Below are positions 1-12,724 of a stretch of 64,000 nucleotides of DNA, one piece after another. Numbering within the stretch: the stretch's first letter is position 1; each line of letters starts with the position of its first letter. The notes under the pieces are model-generated. The model did no database searches. It was given only the letters and a program-made list of their open reading frames with translations, and was not told the origin of the DNA. The position numbers and the translations under genes were made by a program. Source of the stretch: Bondarzewia mesenterica (Eukaryota > Basidiomycota > Agaricomycetes > Russulales > Bondarzewiaceae); assembly GCA_004802705.1 (NCBI GenBank), contig SGPL01000054.1, positions 30,870-94,869 on the forward strand, in the 5' to 3' direction.

Positions 1-1289
1 CAGAATTATGGCCTGCGGTGCACATTCACATCGTGTTCTGCGGTTCACTGGCGTTCCCGAAGGGACAACGCTATGTGCCTCGACGCAGATAGTAGAAAGT
101 TATATGCATCACATGCTCGAAGATATTTTTTTGAACGCGTTGGCCTTTGATGTTCTGTCTTTTTTTTGGTCGACCTTACCTGTGCTTTGCGATGGTAGAC
201 CTGCTTCGTTCCTGCCATTCACATTAGATGATAGGCTGCCTCTTTGATGGTCGGACCAATCACCTACCTTCGTTGTCTGGACCTTCCCCTCTTCAATATA
301 TTCGGCTGATTATTTTTTTGTAAACTGTCTCTTGAAAGTATCATTCTGTAGCGATGATGAGGTTGCAGATTGGAGACCCGTACGGCGTCGGCATTGCCAG
401 TGTGCGTGCGGCGTGCGGCGGTCTCATAAGAAAATGTGGGTGGCTTTATGAAGCGACTATGGTATTCTGAAGGGGAGTTGAGCAGAAGACGATGCTAGCA
501 AAAGAATATGTAAGGGCGGTGGAAATGAGCGCAATAGAGATTCGGGGCTTTTGCCCCTCGCCGGCACCACAAGAGAAGATGCGGGCGGTCATGCAAGGTA
601 TGAGGAAGAAATTCGTCAAAGTTGATGGTTTCGGAATCTGACCTGCAAGAAGAGACGTCAGCGACAGACCATTATTTGAATATCAATCTCCGAAGGCAGT
701 TTATATGCGGGATGGGTGAAATGTAGGAGTGCGCGTATGTGTTGCCCTCCCAATTGCGGTCAATTGGTTGTTGCGAATTCCTTAGTGGGTAGTTGTTTGC
801 TCTTTGCTCAGCGTTAGTGTCACGGTTTCCCACAATTGTTGGAGGGTAATAGGTTGTTGACTGGGGAGACGGAGGGGCGCCTTATAATATCTATACTTCT
901 CGGTCGGCAGATGGTCACATACCTAAAGAAGCTCGTCTTTTTCGTCGTCTCCATCTCACTGCGTCGTCTGTCGATCGCGGTCGACAGCCTTCTGCTCACC
1001 AGTCACTGGTCGCTCTGTCTACACCAGGATCTGAGCTAGCCTGGCCAATACTAAGATTTCTTCGTCTTGCCCTGCATTATATAGCGGAGGCACATATATT
1101 AAAGTACTCAAGATAAGAGGGATCCCGATCGGAATTACAGGGAACAGACACATAAATTTCAATAATGAGGTAAAAGCATAGCGGACAACGCAAAGCAACA
1201 AAAAGAAGGGTATGATATATCGCTCAACGATACCTGTATGGTCTCTTCCAATCGTCCATGCGATTCGAGGACAATACGTGTCTCCTGCC
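1..1289. other. No recognisable gene
   Basis: Only short ORFs without recognisable domains or consistent splice structure are present. The stretch lies downstream of the minus-strand kinase-like gene and probably includes its 3' flank. I see no tRNA-like or repeat structure. Confidence 0.5.
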
Positions 1290-2532
1290 TCATTTTTGGC
1301 CGGACGCGCCTACCTCCGTCCGATCAGCTTCAGCGTCAACCTTCGGAACACTGTCCTCCTTAATCGTTATATGATTTTTGAGATATACTATATCTTCTTC
1401 ACCCTTGGAGATACCTCGTAAGACTCGGTCGATCCATTCGTCGTGATTACCGGCAATGTAATGCGGAGCCCATGCAGTCATGAAGGCCATCTCAAGGTCG
1501 ATGGCACGCCAGGCATGGGTTCGCGAAGTGAATGGTGATGGTAGACTTGGGAGCCCCGGAGGACAGGTAGGAGCTCTGAGGATATTATTCCAGCAAATAT
1601 CTTCAGCCAAAAGAACTCCACAATGCCCGACCTCGTTGTAAACAGCCGTCAATTCTTGCCTAGGAAGTAATACACGACCAATTAGCAATGAAATTGGGAA
1701 CAGTTCCAGCAGCTCAATAACTGACCATAGTGGTTCTGAATCATCCACCCACTCAGGTAAATTCCCTCCCAAGCGCTCGAGCACAAGGACGTAGATACGA
1801 TCGCGAGTCGAGATCAGTTCAGTAAGGAGAGGATGTGGAACCAGATTGTGGCACTTGAGCGCATCTTTTGGATACTGAGCATAGTCAGGGACGATATCCT
1901 CACCACACCCCAAATTCTCCGTACTGTTCCCAAGGACGAACTCTCCAGCCTTCCTGAAACTTTACTTCGAACCAGCCATAGCACCTTGCGATTGCGACCC
2001 CTTGCAAACATTCCATCTCGTCATAGAACCAAGACTCTCGTGCCATGGACTGACAACGGTTCCTCCGACAGATTTTGGCCACGAGGGGCGGCAGATATCC
2101 GACAGTACCAGAGCTGGATTCGCCAAGAATCTTGGGCTGGGAGACGTCACAGACGATGCCAGAGCGTCCCGTTCCCATGCATGCTCCGAGACTGAAAGAT
2201 AAGGTGAAGCTGGGCGATGGAGGAAGCTTGGATGGTTGGCGCGGAAGTGGGCCATTAGGCACATAGCAGTCAGGGGGCGAGTGCGACCAATCTAGCTGCG
2301 GCAAAGGATAAGGATCAATGAGATTGATTGGGGCAGTTATACGCTCGAGAGTAACCGAAATCGGGCTATCGTTCTGATCGAATGCAAGCCCATCGATAGA
2401 AATGGCCTTGAATGCGTTCTGCGCCTGAATGAAAACCACAGAACGATGAATTAGAAGCACAAGTATATGGAGAGAGCTGCTGACCAGCGGGTTGGCATGT
2501 GCAGAAACATTGGGTCGAACGGGGACACTCAT
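1290..2532 (-). CDS. Degenerate protein-kinase-like protein, possible frameshift
   Basis: The start (MSVPVRPNVSAHANPL) is followed by a 60-bp intron (2425-2484, phase 0), then an N-lobe-like part: a glycine-containing segment (GTGRSGIVCDV), a VAK lysine (PPLVAKICRR) and an E-rich helix (ARESWFYDEMECL). The C-lobe-like part reads EDICWNNIL, then WRAIDLEMAF, at the places of the HRDxxxxN catalytic loop and the DFG-like IDL element. HRD Asp and DFG are not canonical, so catalysis is doubtful; this degenerate pattern is seen in basidiomycete kinase-like orphans. A second intron near 1655-1730 restores W-QELTAVYNEVG. Around 1905 the N-lobe frame ends in a stop (EFGVW*) while the C-lobe continues in another frame, and I found no convincing intron to join them. 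This is either a frameshift or a splice I cannot resolve. The product is inferred from motif order only. Confidence 0.5.
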
Positions 2533-4985
2533 GTTGAGCAGTTTATCTACTTGCAGACTACAGGGCTACCCGGTGAACGTTAAGCGTTGAATAACTAATT
2601 TCAAACTCCGCGAGTACTGCATTAAGTGGTCATTTTCTTCCGTCTCGGTGAAAAACAGAATCCAAAGACATCCTCGACTTTCGTGGCATCTCGTCAAAAG
2701 ATGGTCGTGGAAACTCTACAAATGTCCCGAGGTATCATCGACGCGCTTTTTAATGTGCGTATGACCGGAACGTCAGGCGCATTGTCACTTCGGAAGCAGA
2801 ACCATGCGCCAACTTCCGTATCGCAGATATAACTGTAAGAAAGCAAATTTCGTCCACAATCATGGTTCAGGATTCGGGTGACAACTTCGGTCCAGCACAA
2901 AGCTGGCCATGGCGGATCCCGTAAACGTTCCAGTGTTATCAGGCATCAGTCAGCGAGAATTTCATCTAAATTCAAAAAATGCTACAGTCAGTCTCGTCTA
3001 GAAGGAGACCGACTTTGCTTTCCGTGATATCGTTCGAAGGTAGAAGCATGCAAGCCGATCGATATCAAATTTTGCCTGCAACGTGGGCATAAGCTCGTTG
3101 AGTGTTTTCTTAAGAAATTTGAAGAACAATGTACCTCGTGTTCTATTGTTCCACAAATCAAGTAACATCGAACCATTTGACATGTCCATGCCGCTGTCCT
3201 TTGTCAAACATCGTGTTTTCTGGCCTATATGCCAACTGTCGGGAGATAGACAATCGTAGACGCTCACCTTTCAATTGAGACCAGGACTCTGTTTTCATCG
3301 AATTCAATATGTGCGTCGCCTTTGGCTGTCAGAACAGTGCGATCAATTCCACTTATTCGAGATAAATCACATCATCAAAAATGGTCCATGAATCCAAGAA
3401 TGAGTAAAATCACATTCGATGAATGCAGATGCCTCAAGAAGCGAAAGAAGAGAACATCTGGATTCTCTCTGTCTTTAGGTATATAGCTTCTCTAATAATG
3501 GCCTGGATATGCCTAGGCGTTCATCCAATTATAAGCTCGACAGAGCCAGATGCTTGCACTTACATTTTGGATTACTGAAAGCAGCGTGCTGGAATGATAC
3601 GCACCTTAAAAATTCGGAGTAAGATCCTGTACGATCCGAGTTGTGCGCGCTTAGAGTCCGCTGCATGGGGTAGCGTGATCATGGAGTCCTGCAATAGGAA
3701 TGGAGCGGTAGCTTTGCATGTGTAGATCTCATTTTAGATAGAACTAGGAAGACGAGCTTTCAGTTCAGGTTCCATGCGGATGAGCCGTGGAGAAGTAGAG
3801 GAAACGGCTCACAGATGCTTCAATTTGAAAGGGGCAGCAAGTGGCACGCGGAAATCATGCCGACTTATGATCAGTGTTCGGGTGCGCCAAATGTGAACGA
3901 GGTACTCACTCGGTCGAGACAACCGTCTAGTGTCCACCCGCGAGTAAGCTAAAAATCAGGAAACATGAAGCTGTTCAAATCAGATGAAGCGTGGAGATGA
4001 CGATGGAGACGGGAACGAGTTCTTCCAGGAGCCCACGCCGTCCACACGAATGTTCAAACAGCATTGAGTTGCACTCCATACTTATCGACCACAAGAAGGG
4101 CGAAAACAAAGCACATAAGTAGGTTTTGTAGATGGAAGATGGCCGTACATGTTACGCATCATCCAGCAGAGTGCATTGGAAAAGGACGCTCCAGATGATA
4201 TGACAATTCACTGGAAATAAGTTTTCGATGAAACCAGTAATCCAAGACTCAATATTGGACATGGAGCCTCATCCAAGCCGTGCGCAATGGGGTGACAATA
4301 AACAATGCGCAAGTGGTTTCTTCTAATGGATTGAACTTGGACTGACTTTGAGTAGAATGTCGAGTTGACCGCGGTCCGCAATGGATGATGAAGATAAGCA
4401 TCTGATGGATTCGGTGTAAGCCGAGTGGCGTGAATTCTCGTGAATTGTTCGAAATTCAGAAACGTGTTGTACTGCACCGTCTGCCAGCCGCGGCAGTGAC
4501 TGTACTCCTCTGCACTCCCACTGCGCCCCACAGCTGATTCCTGCTGATTCGCCTCCGAAATAAATTAACATACTACCTAGGGCATAAGGAACTCACACAT
4601 AATGGCCTAATGTCGAATGGCCTTTTACAAAATTTATTTGTTTCTACATAGGTGAGATCAATGGCAGTTCGATGTACCCGCCGTGGCTGTTGACGCCGAC
4701 CGTTTCCGATGAACCATCACGAAACCACGAGCGTAAGGAGGAGGACATGGTCCAATGATGAAGGGATAGGCGCAAATAACATTGTATGAGTCGATAATCG
4801 AGTCAAAGGGAAGAATGAAGCGGGGAATACAGGATTACGAAGGTAACGGTGCACACTTTCTAACCTGCAAGACCTGCGTTCCCAAATGTTCGACCCAATT
4901 ATCCTGCCTTCATATTCTTTGCGCCCGATCTCTCCAGCATACATAAGCTATCCCGACCAGCAGGACCTAGATACCCAGACTTTCC
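2533..4985. other. No confident gene
   Basis: Minus-strand ORFs at 2998-3267 (89 aa, contains FLKKTLNELMPTLQAKFDID) and 4208-4571 lack recognisable motifs and convincing splice partners. They may be decayed coding DNA. No RNA gene or repeat array was seen. Confidence 0.4.
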
Positions 4986-6149
4986 TCAATCCGTAATCCC
5001 ATGAACGTCGCGCAAATGACGCTTGAGGGCATCATAGCGAGTTAACGCCTTGTCGCAGTCATCTTCGGGGCAGGGATACTGCGGATCCGGATTATGGACC
5101 TTCACCGAAGCGAGATGGCGCTGCAAGTCCAAGGCTCTGTTAAAGCTTCGCCCACAAGGTTCGCACCGAGGTCTACGACGTGTACGAGCAGCTGAGGATG
5201 GCTGTCTCTGGGCGCTGTGAGCATCATGATCGATAGCCACTTCTTCCGATGCTGGAACGCTCCCCGAATCTGCTGGCAGTTCGAGAAGTTCTTCCTCGTC
5301 CGAGGATTCGTCCTCCGGAATATAATCTGAATCTTCGTCCTCGACCGTCCACAGGTGAGCAGCCGGCATTCCCTCAATCTCGTCTTCCTCCACTTTGACG
5401 GTAATCTGCGCCTTCTGCTCGGGCAGAGGTTGTGGGCTGTCGTTCCTTAACGTCGACCGCATATGTGAAATGGGTTCCTCGTTTTCCTCTGAATGACTTG
5501 CCCGCGATGACGATGGGGCTGTCGTGTTTGAGGACCGCCAAGGGGGTGGGTTGCCGGCAGTCCTTAGGGCAAGTACCGGAATTCTCGGCGGAGGAGGAAA
5601 TGTATACTGCGGCACGTCCGGGTCGAACGCACTGCCAGAAAAAGGAAGTGGTGCATCGTTGAATACTTGGTCTTTGATCGTGAGTTGGTCGAGATGGGGA
5701 AGGTGCGTGGTGGGAGTGGGCGGTGATTCGACAAGAACCGGAACTAGAACCATGATCGGGTGTGCCGAAGTGGCAGGCCAGTGTGAAGGGCTTTCATGTA
5801 TGCGTGGTACAGCAGCCACAGGCGAGCGGGGAGAGATATCCCGCGAGGCTGCTCTCAGAGCAAACGAAGGACCCGGAATGTCCGGGGGCGGTCTGAAGGT
5901 GGCAGTTACGAGCGGATGCTCGTCGGCAGATGCCCTATCAACGTGCGTATAGGACGACGAAATAGATGCACGACGGTGGGATGCTCGTGTGTCGCTGTGA
6001 ACCGAAAAATTGTAAGGATTGACGTTCCGATTGGTATCCTGCAAGTGCACAGAGGTTAGTGGCCCATGCATTATCTTGGTAGGTTGAGCAGCATTTACGG
6101 AGGTGGCGTACTGAGAATGCACGTTGTGGTCATGGCAAGGGTTTGACAT
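4986..6149 (-). CDS. C2H2 zinc-finger protein, putative transcription factor
   Basis: A 387-residue single-exon reading frame. The N-terminal two thirds is low-complexity and rich in Ser, Pro and His (disordered), followed by an acidic stretch around residues 255-300 (EDEDSDYIPEDESSDEEELL) that could act as an activation region. Two C2H2 fingers close the protein: CEPCGRSFNRALDLQRHL (Cys-x2-Cys with His after an F/L core) and CPEDDCDKALTRYDALKRHL followed by RDVH. Paired C-terminal fingers behind a long disordered region are typical of fungal DNA-binding proteins. The basic run RTRRRPR just before the first finger could be a nuclear signal. No target or orthologue can be named from sequence. 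It is not part of the Plavaka element, which starts about 1.8 kb away. Confidence 0.8.
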   Translation of the reverse strand: MSNPCHDHNVHSQYATSVNAAQPTKIMHGPLTSVHLQDTNRNVNPYNFSVHSDTRASHRRASISSSYTHVDRASADEHPLVTATFRPPPDIPGPSFALRAASRDISPRSPVAAVPRIHESPSHWPATSAHPIMVLVPVLVESPPTPTTHLPHLDQLTIKDQVFNDAPLPFSGSAFDPDVPQYTFPPPPRIPVLALRTAGNPPPWRSSNTTAPSSSRASHSEENEEPISHMRSTLRNDSPQPLPEQKAQITVKVEEDEIEGMPAAHLWTVEDEDSDYIPEDESSDEEELLELPADSGSVPASEEVAIDHDAHSAQRQPSSAARTRRRPRCEPCGRSFNRALDLQRHLASVKVHNPDPQYPCPEDDCDKALTRYDALKRHLRDVHGITD

Positions 6150-7933
6150 TTCAGAGATGAGGTATGAAGTAGTGCTGATTCAAAATGAGCGTTGAAGTGG
6201 ACGTGGTATTCAGGTAGGTGAGCGAGCAAAGGGGTCGGAGGCGACCCAGTTAAATAGAGCGAGGCGGGCTCTTGATTCTTCAGACGAAGATGCTGCGTGG
6301 CACTGCCGTGCTTTCCGGTCCGACACCGTTGCGGAACTGGCATGCTGCGAGCCTGTAGATCGGGCTAACAATTCCTTTTGCACTCGATCCGACCTATGTC
6401 AGCCTATGACTGCCCACGCACCTTGGTGAGACTCCGAATGTGCAGGCCATCCAGGCCCATCGATTGCTCTTGATCTCATGATAGCAGAGGATGGCTTCAC
6501 CAACCTTGTCTTTCCGGTATTTCTTTCTTCCCCGAAGTCCAACCCATTTAATCCTCAACGAGCCTCAACGTCGTCCTGTCATAGCCTGTCATCACTGGTC
6601 AGGATCCACATTTCTTGAAGGGCGACTGCAACTAAGTCTCTTATTGGCTCATGGCAATACCTGATTCCCTGATTTCATGAACTGTGCTCGTAAGGATCAG
6701 TAAATCTGTTCCTGAATACCAATATTGGAAGAGAAAGAGAAAGAAAATCACGGTGTATGTGTGAAAGCATTGTACATCAGCTATCAGATATAGATGACGT
6801 GAGTTGCGGCAATGTCGTCTTCAGGATTGGCCGCCACTCTCGAGCGCTCTCAGGCTCGAGCCCAGAGAAAGTATCTTCCTTATGCAAGATATTTTTTCAG
6901 CCATGTATTGGTCGAAAATGATCGACTCGCAGGATAATGGAGGGCGACTCTCATGTTAAACGTTAAACCTTTGAGGATCAAAAGTGAGAAATTCTCGTTC
7001 AAGATCTACACGCACAGGTTGGATTGAAACCAAAAGGAGCAAAATGGTTCATAAACGCGCGAATATTAGAGGGAGAATCAGATTCGACTACATTTAGTAG
7101 GAATCTTACGCCAGTAGAAGAACAGCCTGACTTCGTATGCGGCGTCTTCACCATCGATCTATGTTCTCGACCCTGCCAGTGGACTCGACTGGTCGCCGTT
7201 TGCCTTCTGCTGCATTGAAGGAGATGGTCGACCGTGGAGGAAGCCAACCGCAAATGGCAGACAATGCACTTTGCAGTGAAGCAGCGAAACAACAATGGCG
7301 GAGCCTATAGCCTTTTCAATTGTCATCGAGAGTCATCGGAGTAGATGCGTTTTTAATGAAATTTGCAGCCCTCTGACCTTCTGATGTTGAAGGTTTTGGA
7401 CTTCCGAGGTCGTGGACGTCCCGTTGACTGTATAGACGGTCACTCAAAACTGCCACAGAGTCTGGGGCTGAGTAAAGCCCATGACCATTTACTGGTACCA
7501 TTAAGAAGCGTCCCATCATCAGCGAAAGGGCAGAAAGTATCCCTCGCAAGGGAGACACGGGATTCTCCGTTAAGTTTAATCAGACAAAGGATTGCCTATT
7601 ATGGCAATGTAAGAACGCGCAGATTTTGGCCGTCGAAAGGGATAGTACTACAAGAATAAAATACAGAGGGATTCTGCGTAAAAAAATCCTACCGTAGATC
7701 CATAATAAATACTAACTTTGGTCAAGTATTCCTGAAGAAAAAAATAAGGATGCACGATGGAATCCACGAGCAAATATAGTCGGCAAAATGGATTGCCATA
7801 CCTCAGCGTCGGCAACGAAACTGTCGCTGCAGATGAGTTCAGGTCCGTTCCATTAAAAATTCGTATTTAAGTCTATTTTCTGCATAGAAAATCATCCTAA
7901 GTGTAAGTCAAATAGAATCAGGCCGGGTAGGTA
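6150..7933. other. Intergenic, no gene seen
   Basis: This spans the upstream region of the C2H2 gene and the 3' flank of the Plavaka transposase. A minus ORF reaching 6343 overlaps the C2H2 5' end and is probably untranslated leader. The left end of the Plavaka element should fall here, but I could not recognise a terminal inverted repeat by eye. Confidence 0.4.
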
Positions 7934-10900
7934 TTACAGAGCACCAAATCCCTCCAAGTCGAGGATATCTGCATCATCCCCCCAATTGTCCTCGCCGTCC
8001 TCCGGTCCCAAGTCATTCATACCTTCGTTGATATGACCTTCATCCTCCATAACCACTTCTTCTTCAACTTCCTCATCCAGGACATACCCATAGTCGATCT
8101 CTTCATCCTGCCAATCGTCTGCCAAATCCTCATCCTGAGTACCATCAGTGTTGCCCCCTCTTTCGAATCCCTCTTCAAGCTCCTCCTTGATAGGGACCTA
8201 GTGTGAGTCAGCTAGCATATTATCTGATGCATCCTTTGTCAATCTGTGTCCAATGCCGCCACCACGAAACTGCATGAACATGTCATGATCGACAAACCTA
8301 GCGCAAATAAGTAAGTTGCAAGCCGGGGGGAAATTTGAATTTTTGCATAGATAACAGAGTTAGTTAGCTGTGAGCGAATGAAAATGAATGGCTCACATTC
8401 CGATATAATAAAATCTCCATTCTGTCGTGCTCTTATCTCCTAAGGATGTGTGTGGATGAGCAATAGAAGTCGAAGGGAGCAGCGCATCCATGCGCTTGTG
8501 TGCAAATGTAGAAATCGTGTGCACAGCTCGAATGATTTCATTTGGATCGAGAAAACTGAATGCACCAGGAAGATTGCTGTCAAGGAAGCCAACACAATAG
8601 AGGTGTTGTGCATTCCAACCCGCACGATGAGATAGATCCCAGCCAAACCACCTCACAAACAAGAAATCCATGCGCTGCGTCTCGGTCGATTTTGAAAAAG
8701 GCCCCGTGTGTCGGACCTCAGCATGAAAGATCCCAACAACACGAGCATACCAGTATGGGTGGGGCTCGCCGTCATCATTGTCCTCATGCGAAAGAACTAT
8801 GATGTCAGCATAAGTACGAGGGTTTATTGAGTCTTGGCAGCGACGCATGTCGTAGCTCATGTAATTGATGCAAAGGACTTTGTGGCGATAGATGCGATTA
8901 TGAACAAATGAGATGCAGTTTCTATCTTCGTCAGAAAACATGTGCTCATCGCCATCAAACTGTTTCCCTAGAAGACGAGCAAGCAAGTGGTTCTGAAGTC
9001 CAGCTCGAAAGTTCTACAATAACCACTCATCAATTCCTATCACACTGCATAGTACGAATAGGAGAGAAATACATACCTTGAGAGCAGGATCATTCAGATT
9101 CTGCCTTACCCACAGAGTCACATTTTCGAAATGCTTTGTGGATTCCGAAACGTGATAGTGGACGCGAGGAGAGGTATGTGGTAGTGGGTCAGCATCCTCA
9201 AAACGCAAGGCAGCAGCTCGGATGGTTGGCACAGGGCTAGAGCTAGAAGCGCCTTGATTATGGAACGACTCAGATCGCCTGCGAATCTGCTCTAGAAGGC
9301 GTTCACGTCGTTCATGCTTGGTGACTTGCATTTGGAACTGGTTCTTGTTAGTGCGAGCATAGAACCGCTTGACACGCCGATGCTCGAGCTCGCCCTAACA
9401 AAAATAATCAGTATGCTTTATAATCGATTGGTGAGCACAAGCACGGCTGCTTACGACTTGAGTGGTATAATTGTCAGTTGTACCAAATAAGCGGATCGTC
9501 TTGATATAGTCGCCTAACGCGTGCAACTTGTACGTGGACATATTAAAGAATTTTTGCTTCGTGCCAGCAGCCTGCTGACGCACTGGACCACTGCCTTCCG
9601 ATCTTGCTGCTAGAGCGGCAATACGTCTTCCACGTGCTGCCTCTTCCTGTGGGAGCTCTTGAGTAATAAATGCTGAATAGACTGTGGTAGAGAAGCGACG
9701 AATGAGTTGGCCGAGGGATGTGGTGGTAGTATCGAAGAATCCCAGGGTAGTTTCAGTGTGAAGGCGGAGTTTGGCATATGCATGCCATGTCGCAAGAGTG
9801 AACAACAAGTCGAGAATGATTTCATTGTGCGGTGATGGAAGAAGTCCTTCGAAAACTGGAATTGAGCACTGTAAATAGTAAAGAAAATTAGAATGAGGCT
9901 CGGATGATAAGAAAATGAATCCAAACTTGAAGCAAGTCTTCGAAATCCCTTCCAGCCAGCTTCTTCATCCCAGATACATTATTACTGAATTTGCAGATAG
10001 TGTCCCTTCCAAACGTAGGAACCTGACGAAATCTAACAGCACATCATGTTTGAGAGAAAGCGAACAGAGAAGACGAGCAGACATACCTTTGATTCAATTT
10101 TTGAATACTGTCACCTCCAGCAGCATAGAGAATCCGAAGGAGATGAGTGAGAATCGCCTTCCACACACCCAATTCAAATTCGTGTAGAAGGTCGGGCATG
10201 AACATTGAGTAGAAATTGAAGTTGAATTTTGAAAAATGAGTCGAGAAAGCATTCTGTCAAGCGATAGCGAATCAGACGTAGATTTAATAAAAAAAATTAA
10301 AACACTCACTCGGGTTGGTACAAGAGACATTGGTCCGAGGAGGCGCTCAACTGCTTTGGATGCAACGGCATACCCCTTCTCAAAGATCCACTGTCGAGCC
10401 ATCTTAATTTTACCTTGACGTGCGGAGTCATCTACTCGACCATTTTCTCGGCGCTTTTGATCGAGCTTCATGCCAAGGGCACCAATCTGGTCCTTCTTCA
10501 CAAAGCAGCGAGGGCACGGACACTTTCCTAGTGACTTGATTGATGCGAGAATGATTCTGTAATATGTAAATTAATGGAGAGTCTGAACTGTCAGTAGAGA
10601 CTCACTTTTCGGGATAATCAGCAGAATAAGTGAAAAATCTAGGAAAAACACGACGCAGATTACCGTCAGAGCACCGAAGGACAATTCCATGTTCATAAGC
10701 ATGCATGAACTCAGGATCTAATAGAAGGAGCCATATTTCATGCAGGAGCTCCCGTTTCAAGTGTGTAAGGACTGCCGCAGTTGCGCTCTTCTTGTATATC
10801 CTTCCGTATGTATCTTGCACAAAGTCCGGCAACTGTAAAAAATATAAGAAATATTACACAGCATGAGAGGGACGGAACTACTTGCCGAGGGGAAATAGGC

Positions 10901-12292
10901 CAAGTGATGAGCAGAAAAAGATGTCGGTTTACCTCGAATATATTTTGAGAGATTGCCAAAGTAAGCATAGAGCGGCTAGAGTGATGCCGTTCCAAAGTTT
11001 GCGAGGTGCGTCGAGTCTGACCATAGCATGAAGGAAGCGATGACCCTTTTGAGATTACATCTAGGCTCGGGTGGACAAGATTGAATTCGTTCGTGCTCTT
11101 CCAAGACAGCATCTGAGTTGAAAATCTCACTGACAACACGAACTGGGGGATCGTCTGAGTGTTCCGAAGCTTTCCAGAATAGCTTGAAAGGGAAAAGATG
11201 AAAGTGGCTTGCGGCGGGCTCGCTCCAAGCTGTTTTAAGAACATCCAGTAATTTTCGATAGTAAAGGCCAGTGACTTCGAGTTCCGGTGCATCTGCTTCA
11301 GTTTCGTAGCAAACTTTGTCTGCAGGTAGTCGAATTTTAACTGATGTTTTATGCCAGCCATCGTCTAAGGAAAATTCTGGCTTTTGTTGATTGTTATCTA
11401 GACGGTTCAGTTCTCGCCGCGCACTGAAGCCCTCTAAGTGTGCCTTGTCAAAGTCATCAGGAAGAATGACGTTATTGACAAGCCGGTCCAAGTCCGCGAT
11501 AGATTTTTGATTCGAGGAGTTATAAAACCAGTTCATGAGCCGAAAGACGGTGACATTAAGAAAAGGAGCATAGACGTTATTGTGCAGCGAGTCACAGAGT
11601 TTAGACACCTGAGATCTAAAGCCAGACAACCAGTTCCGTGTATCTGTAGCCTGAGAGATAGAAAACTCAGATGAATCGCACATAGACTCGAAACCTTCAT
11701 AAGGATCGTATGAAGGAATTGTTGTGTATGCACGATACAATCCGAATTCATTTGGCTCTGTTAGAATATTGTAGTTTTGGAGGGATGAAGCAAGATCCGT
11801 TTGGCTTAGTATAGACTCGTCCAGAGGTTCCTCAGATGGTGAATGAACTGGCAGAGAATGGGGAATGGCACGCTGTGGAACATAAGGGATTGGGGTCGGC
11901 AAGGATGGAACATAGTCATCGTATCGCTTAGGAAAGCGGCGAGCACGTCCAGAAGTGGTTGATGGAATATTCAAGTGTGACGGTTCCTTTGTTTCAGCAG
12001 GAACAACCTAATACATAGAATAACACATTAGTATATACATGTATGCGCAAGTAAAAGCCCAAACTGAATCAGAAGCATCTTCCCACTCATTTTCTTGATC
12101 TTCTCGTGCAGCAGCAATGTTGAGTGCCTCCTTGCGAGCAATCTTAGCAGCTGTCTTATGCTCTTGATTTGCTTTTCGCTTTTGTAGGAGCGAGACAGTT
12201 GTTAATGTTGCCTTCTTGCAGCTGTTCCGATGAAGCGAGAGTGCCTGTGACTTGGTAAATGTTTTGTTGCATGCCAAGCAAGAGTAAACCAT
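7934..12292 (-). mobile_element. Plavaka-type DNA transposon, transposase gene (one nonsense codon)
   Basis: Spliced transposase read leftwards from ATG 12292. It begins with a C2H2-like finger (YSCLACNKTFTKSQALSLH), then a disordered linker with GRARRFPKRYDDYVPSLPT. The Plavaka core follows: DDGWHKTSVKIRLP, GLYYRKLLDVLKTAWSEPAA, HFHLFPFKLFWK, MLWSDSTHLANFGTASL, then PLYAYFGNLSKYIRGKPTS, LPDFVQDTYGRIYKK, HLKRELLHEIWLLLLDPEFM, RRVFPRFFTYSADYPEK, CPCPRC, MFMPDLLHEFELGVWKAIL, HNRIYRHKVLCINYMSYD, PHPYWYARVVGIFH and FRGGGIGH, ending in an acidic tail at 7934. Fungal Plavaka elements are cut-and-paste transposons. Codon 10976-10978 is TAG where W is expected (TASL-W-PLYAYFGN), so this copy is probably inactive, although the rest is remarkably intact. 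One intron (10833-10885) uses a GC donor. Element ends were not located. Confidence 0.9.
10833..10885 (-). other. GC-AG intron in the Plavaka transposase
   Basis: The donor reads GCAAGT and the acceptor ends TTTTTTACAG. Splicing joins AYFPS to LPDFVQD in phase 0, a conserved stretch of the family. The nearby GT alternative breaks the frame. Confidence 0.75.
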
Positions 12293-12724
12293 GAGTAAAA
12301 GTATGAGGATGAAGAGCCAGTGCATGGCAAAAGCCTGAGGGAAGCATACACTGACAATCAGATGCCGCGGTGCATAATTTTGACTTGGACACGATCGACG
12401 TGTTGCGGTTACATGACAATATCATCTGCAACACACGTTCAGTTTTCATCCAAAAGTGAAGTAAAAGTAACAGAAAAAAAATGTGTAAAACCTTAAGAAT
12501 ATATCTAAAGTACATTCCTGTTTAAATTAAAGCTTAGATTTAGATGAATAACAAGTTAGACAGTGTTGTTGCTGCATGTCCGGTGATATTGGAGCTGATC
12601 ACATGATGTGAACACATCTCAAGTTGCGCCGTCCCATCTTGTCCTGTACTTCTTCATGAACATCCTCCTTTCTTTTTCATAACATTTCACACATCCACTC
12701 TTCCGTATAACTCATAAATATATT

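Noticed and set aside
9395..9924. Separate genes from ORFs at 9.4-9.9 kb and 10.1-10.5 kb
   Set aside because: They are exons of the Plavaka transposase read past splice sites into introns.
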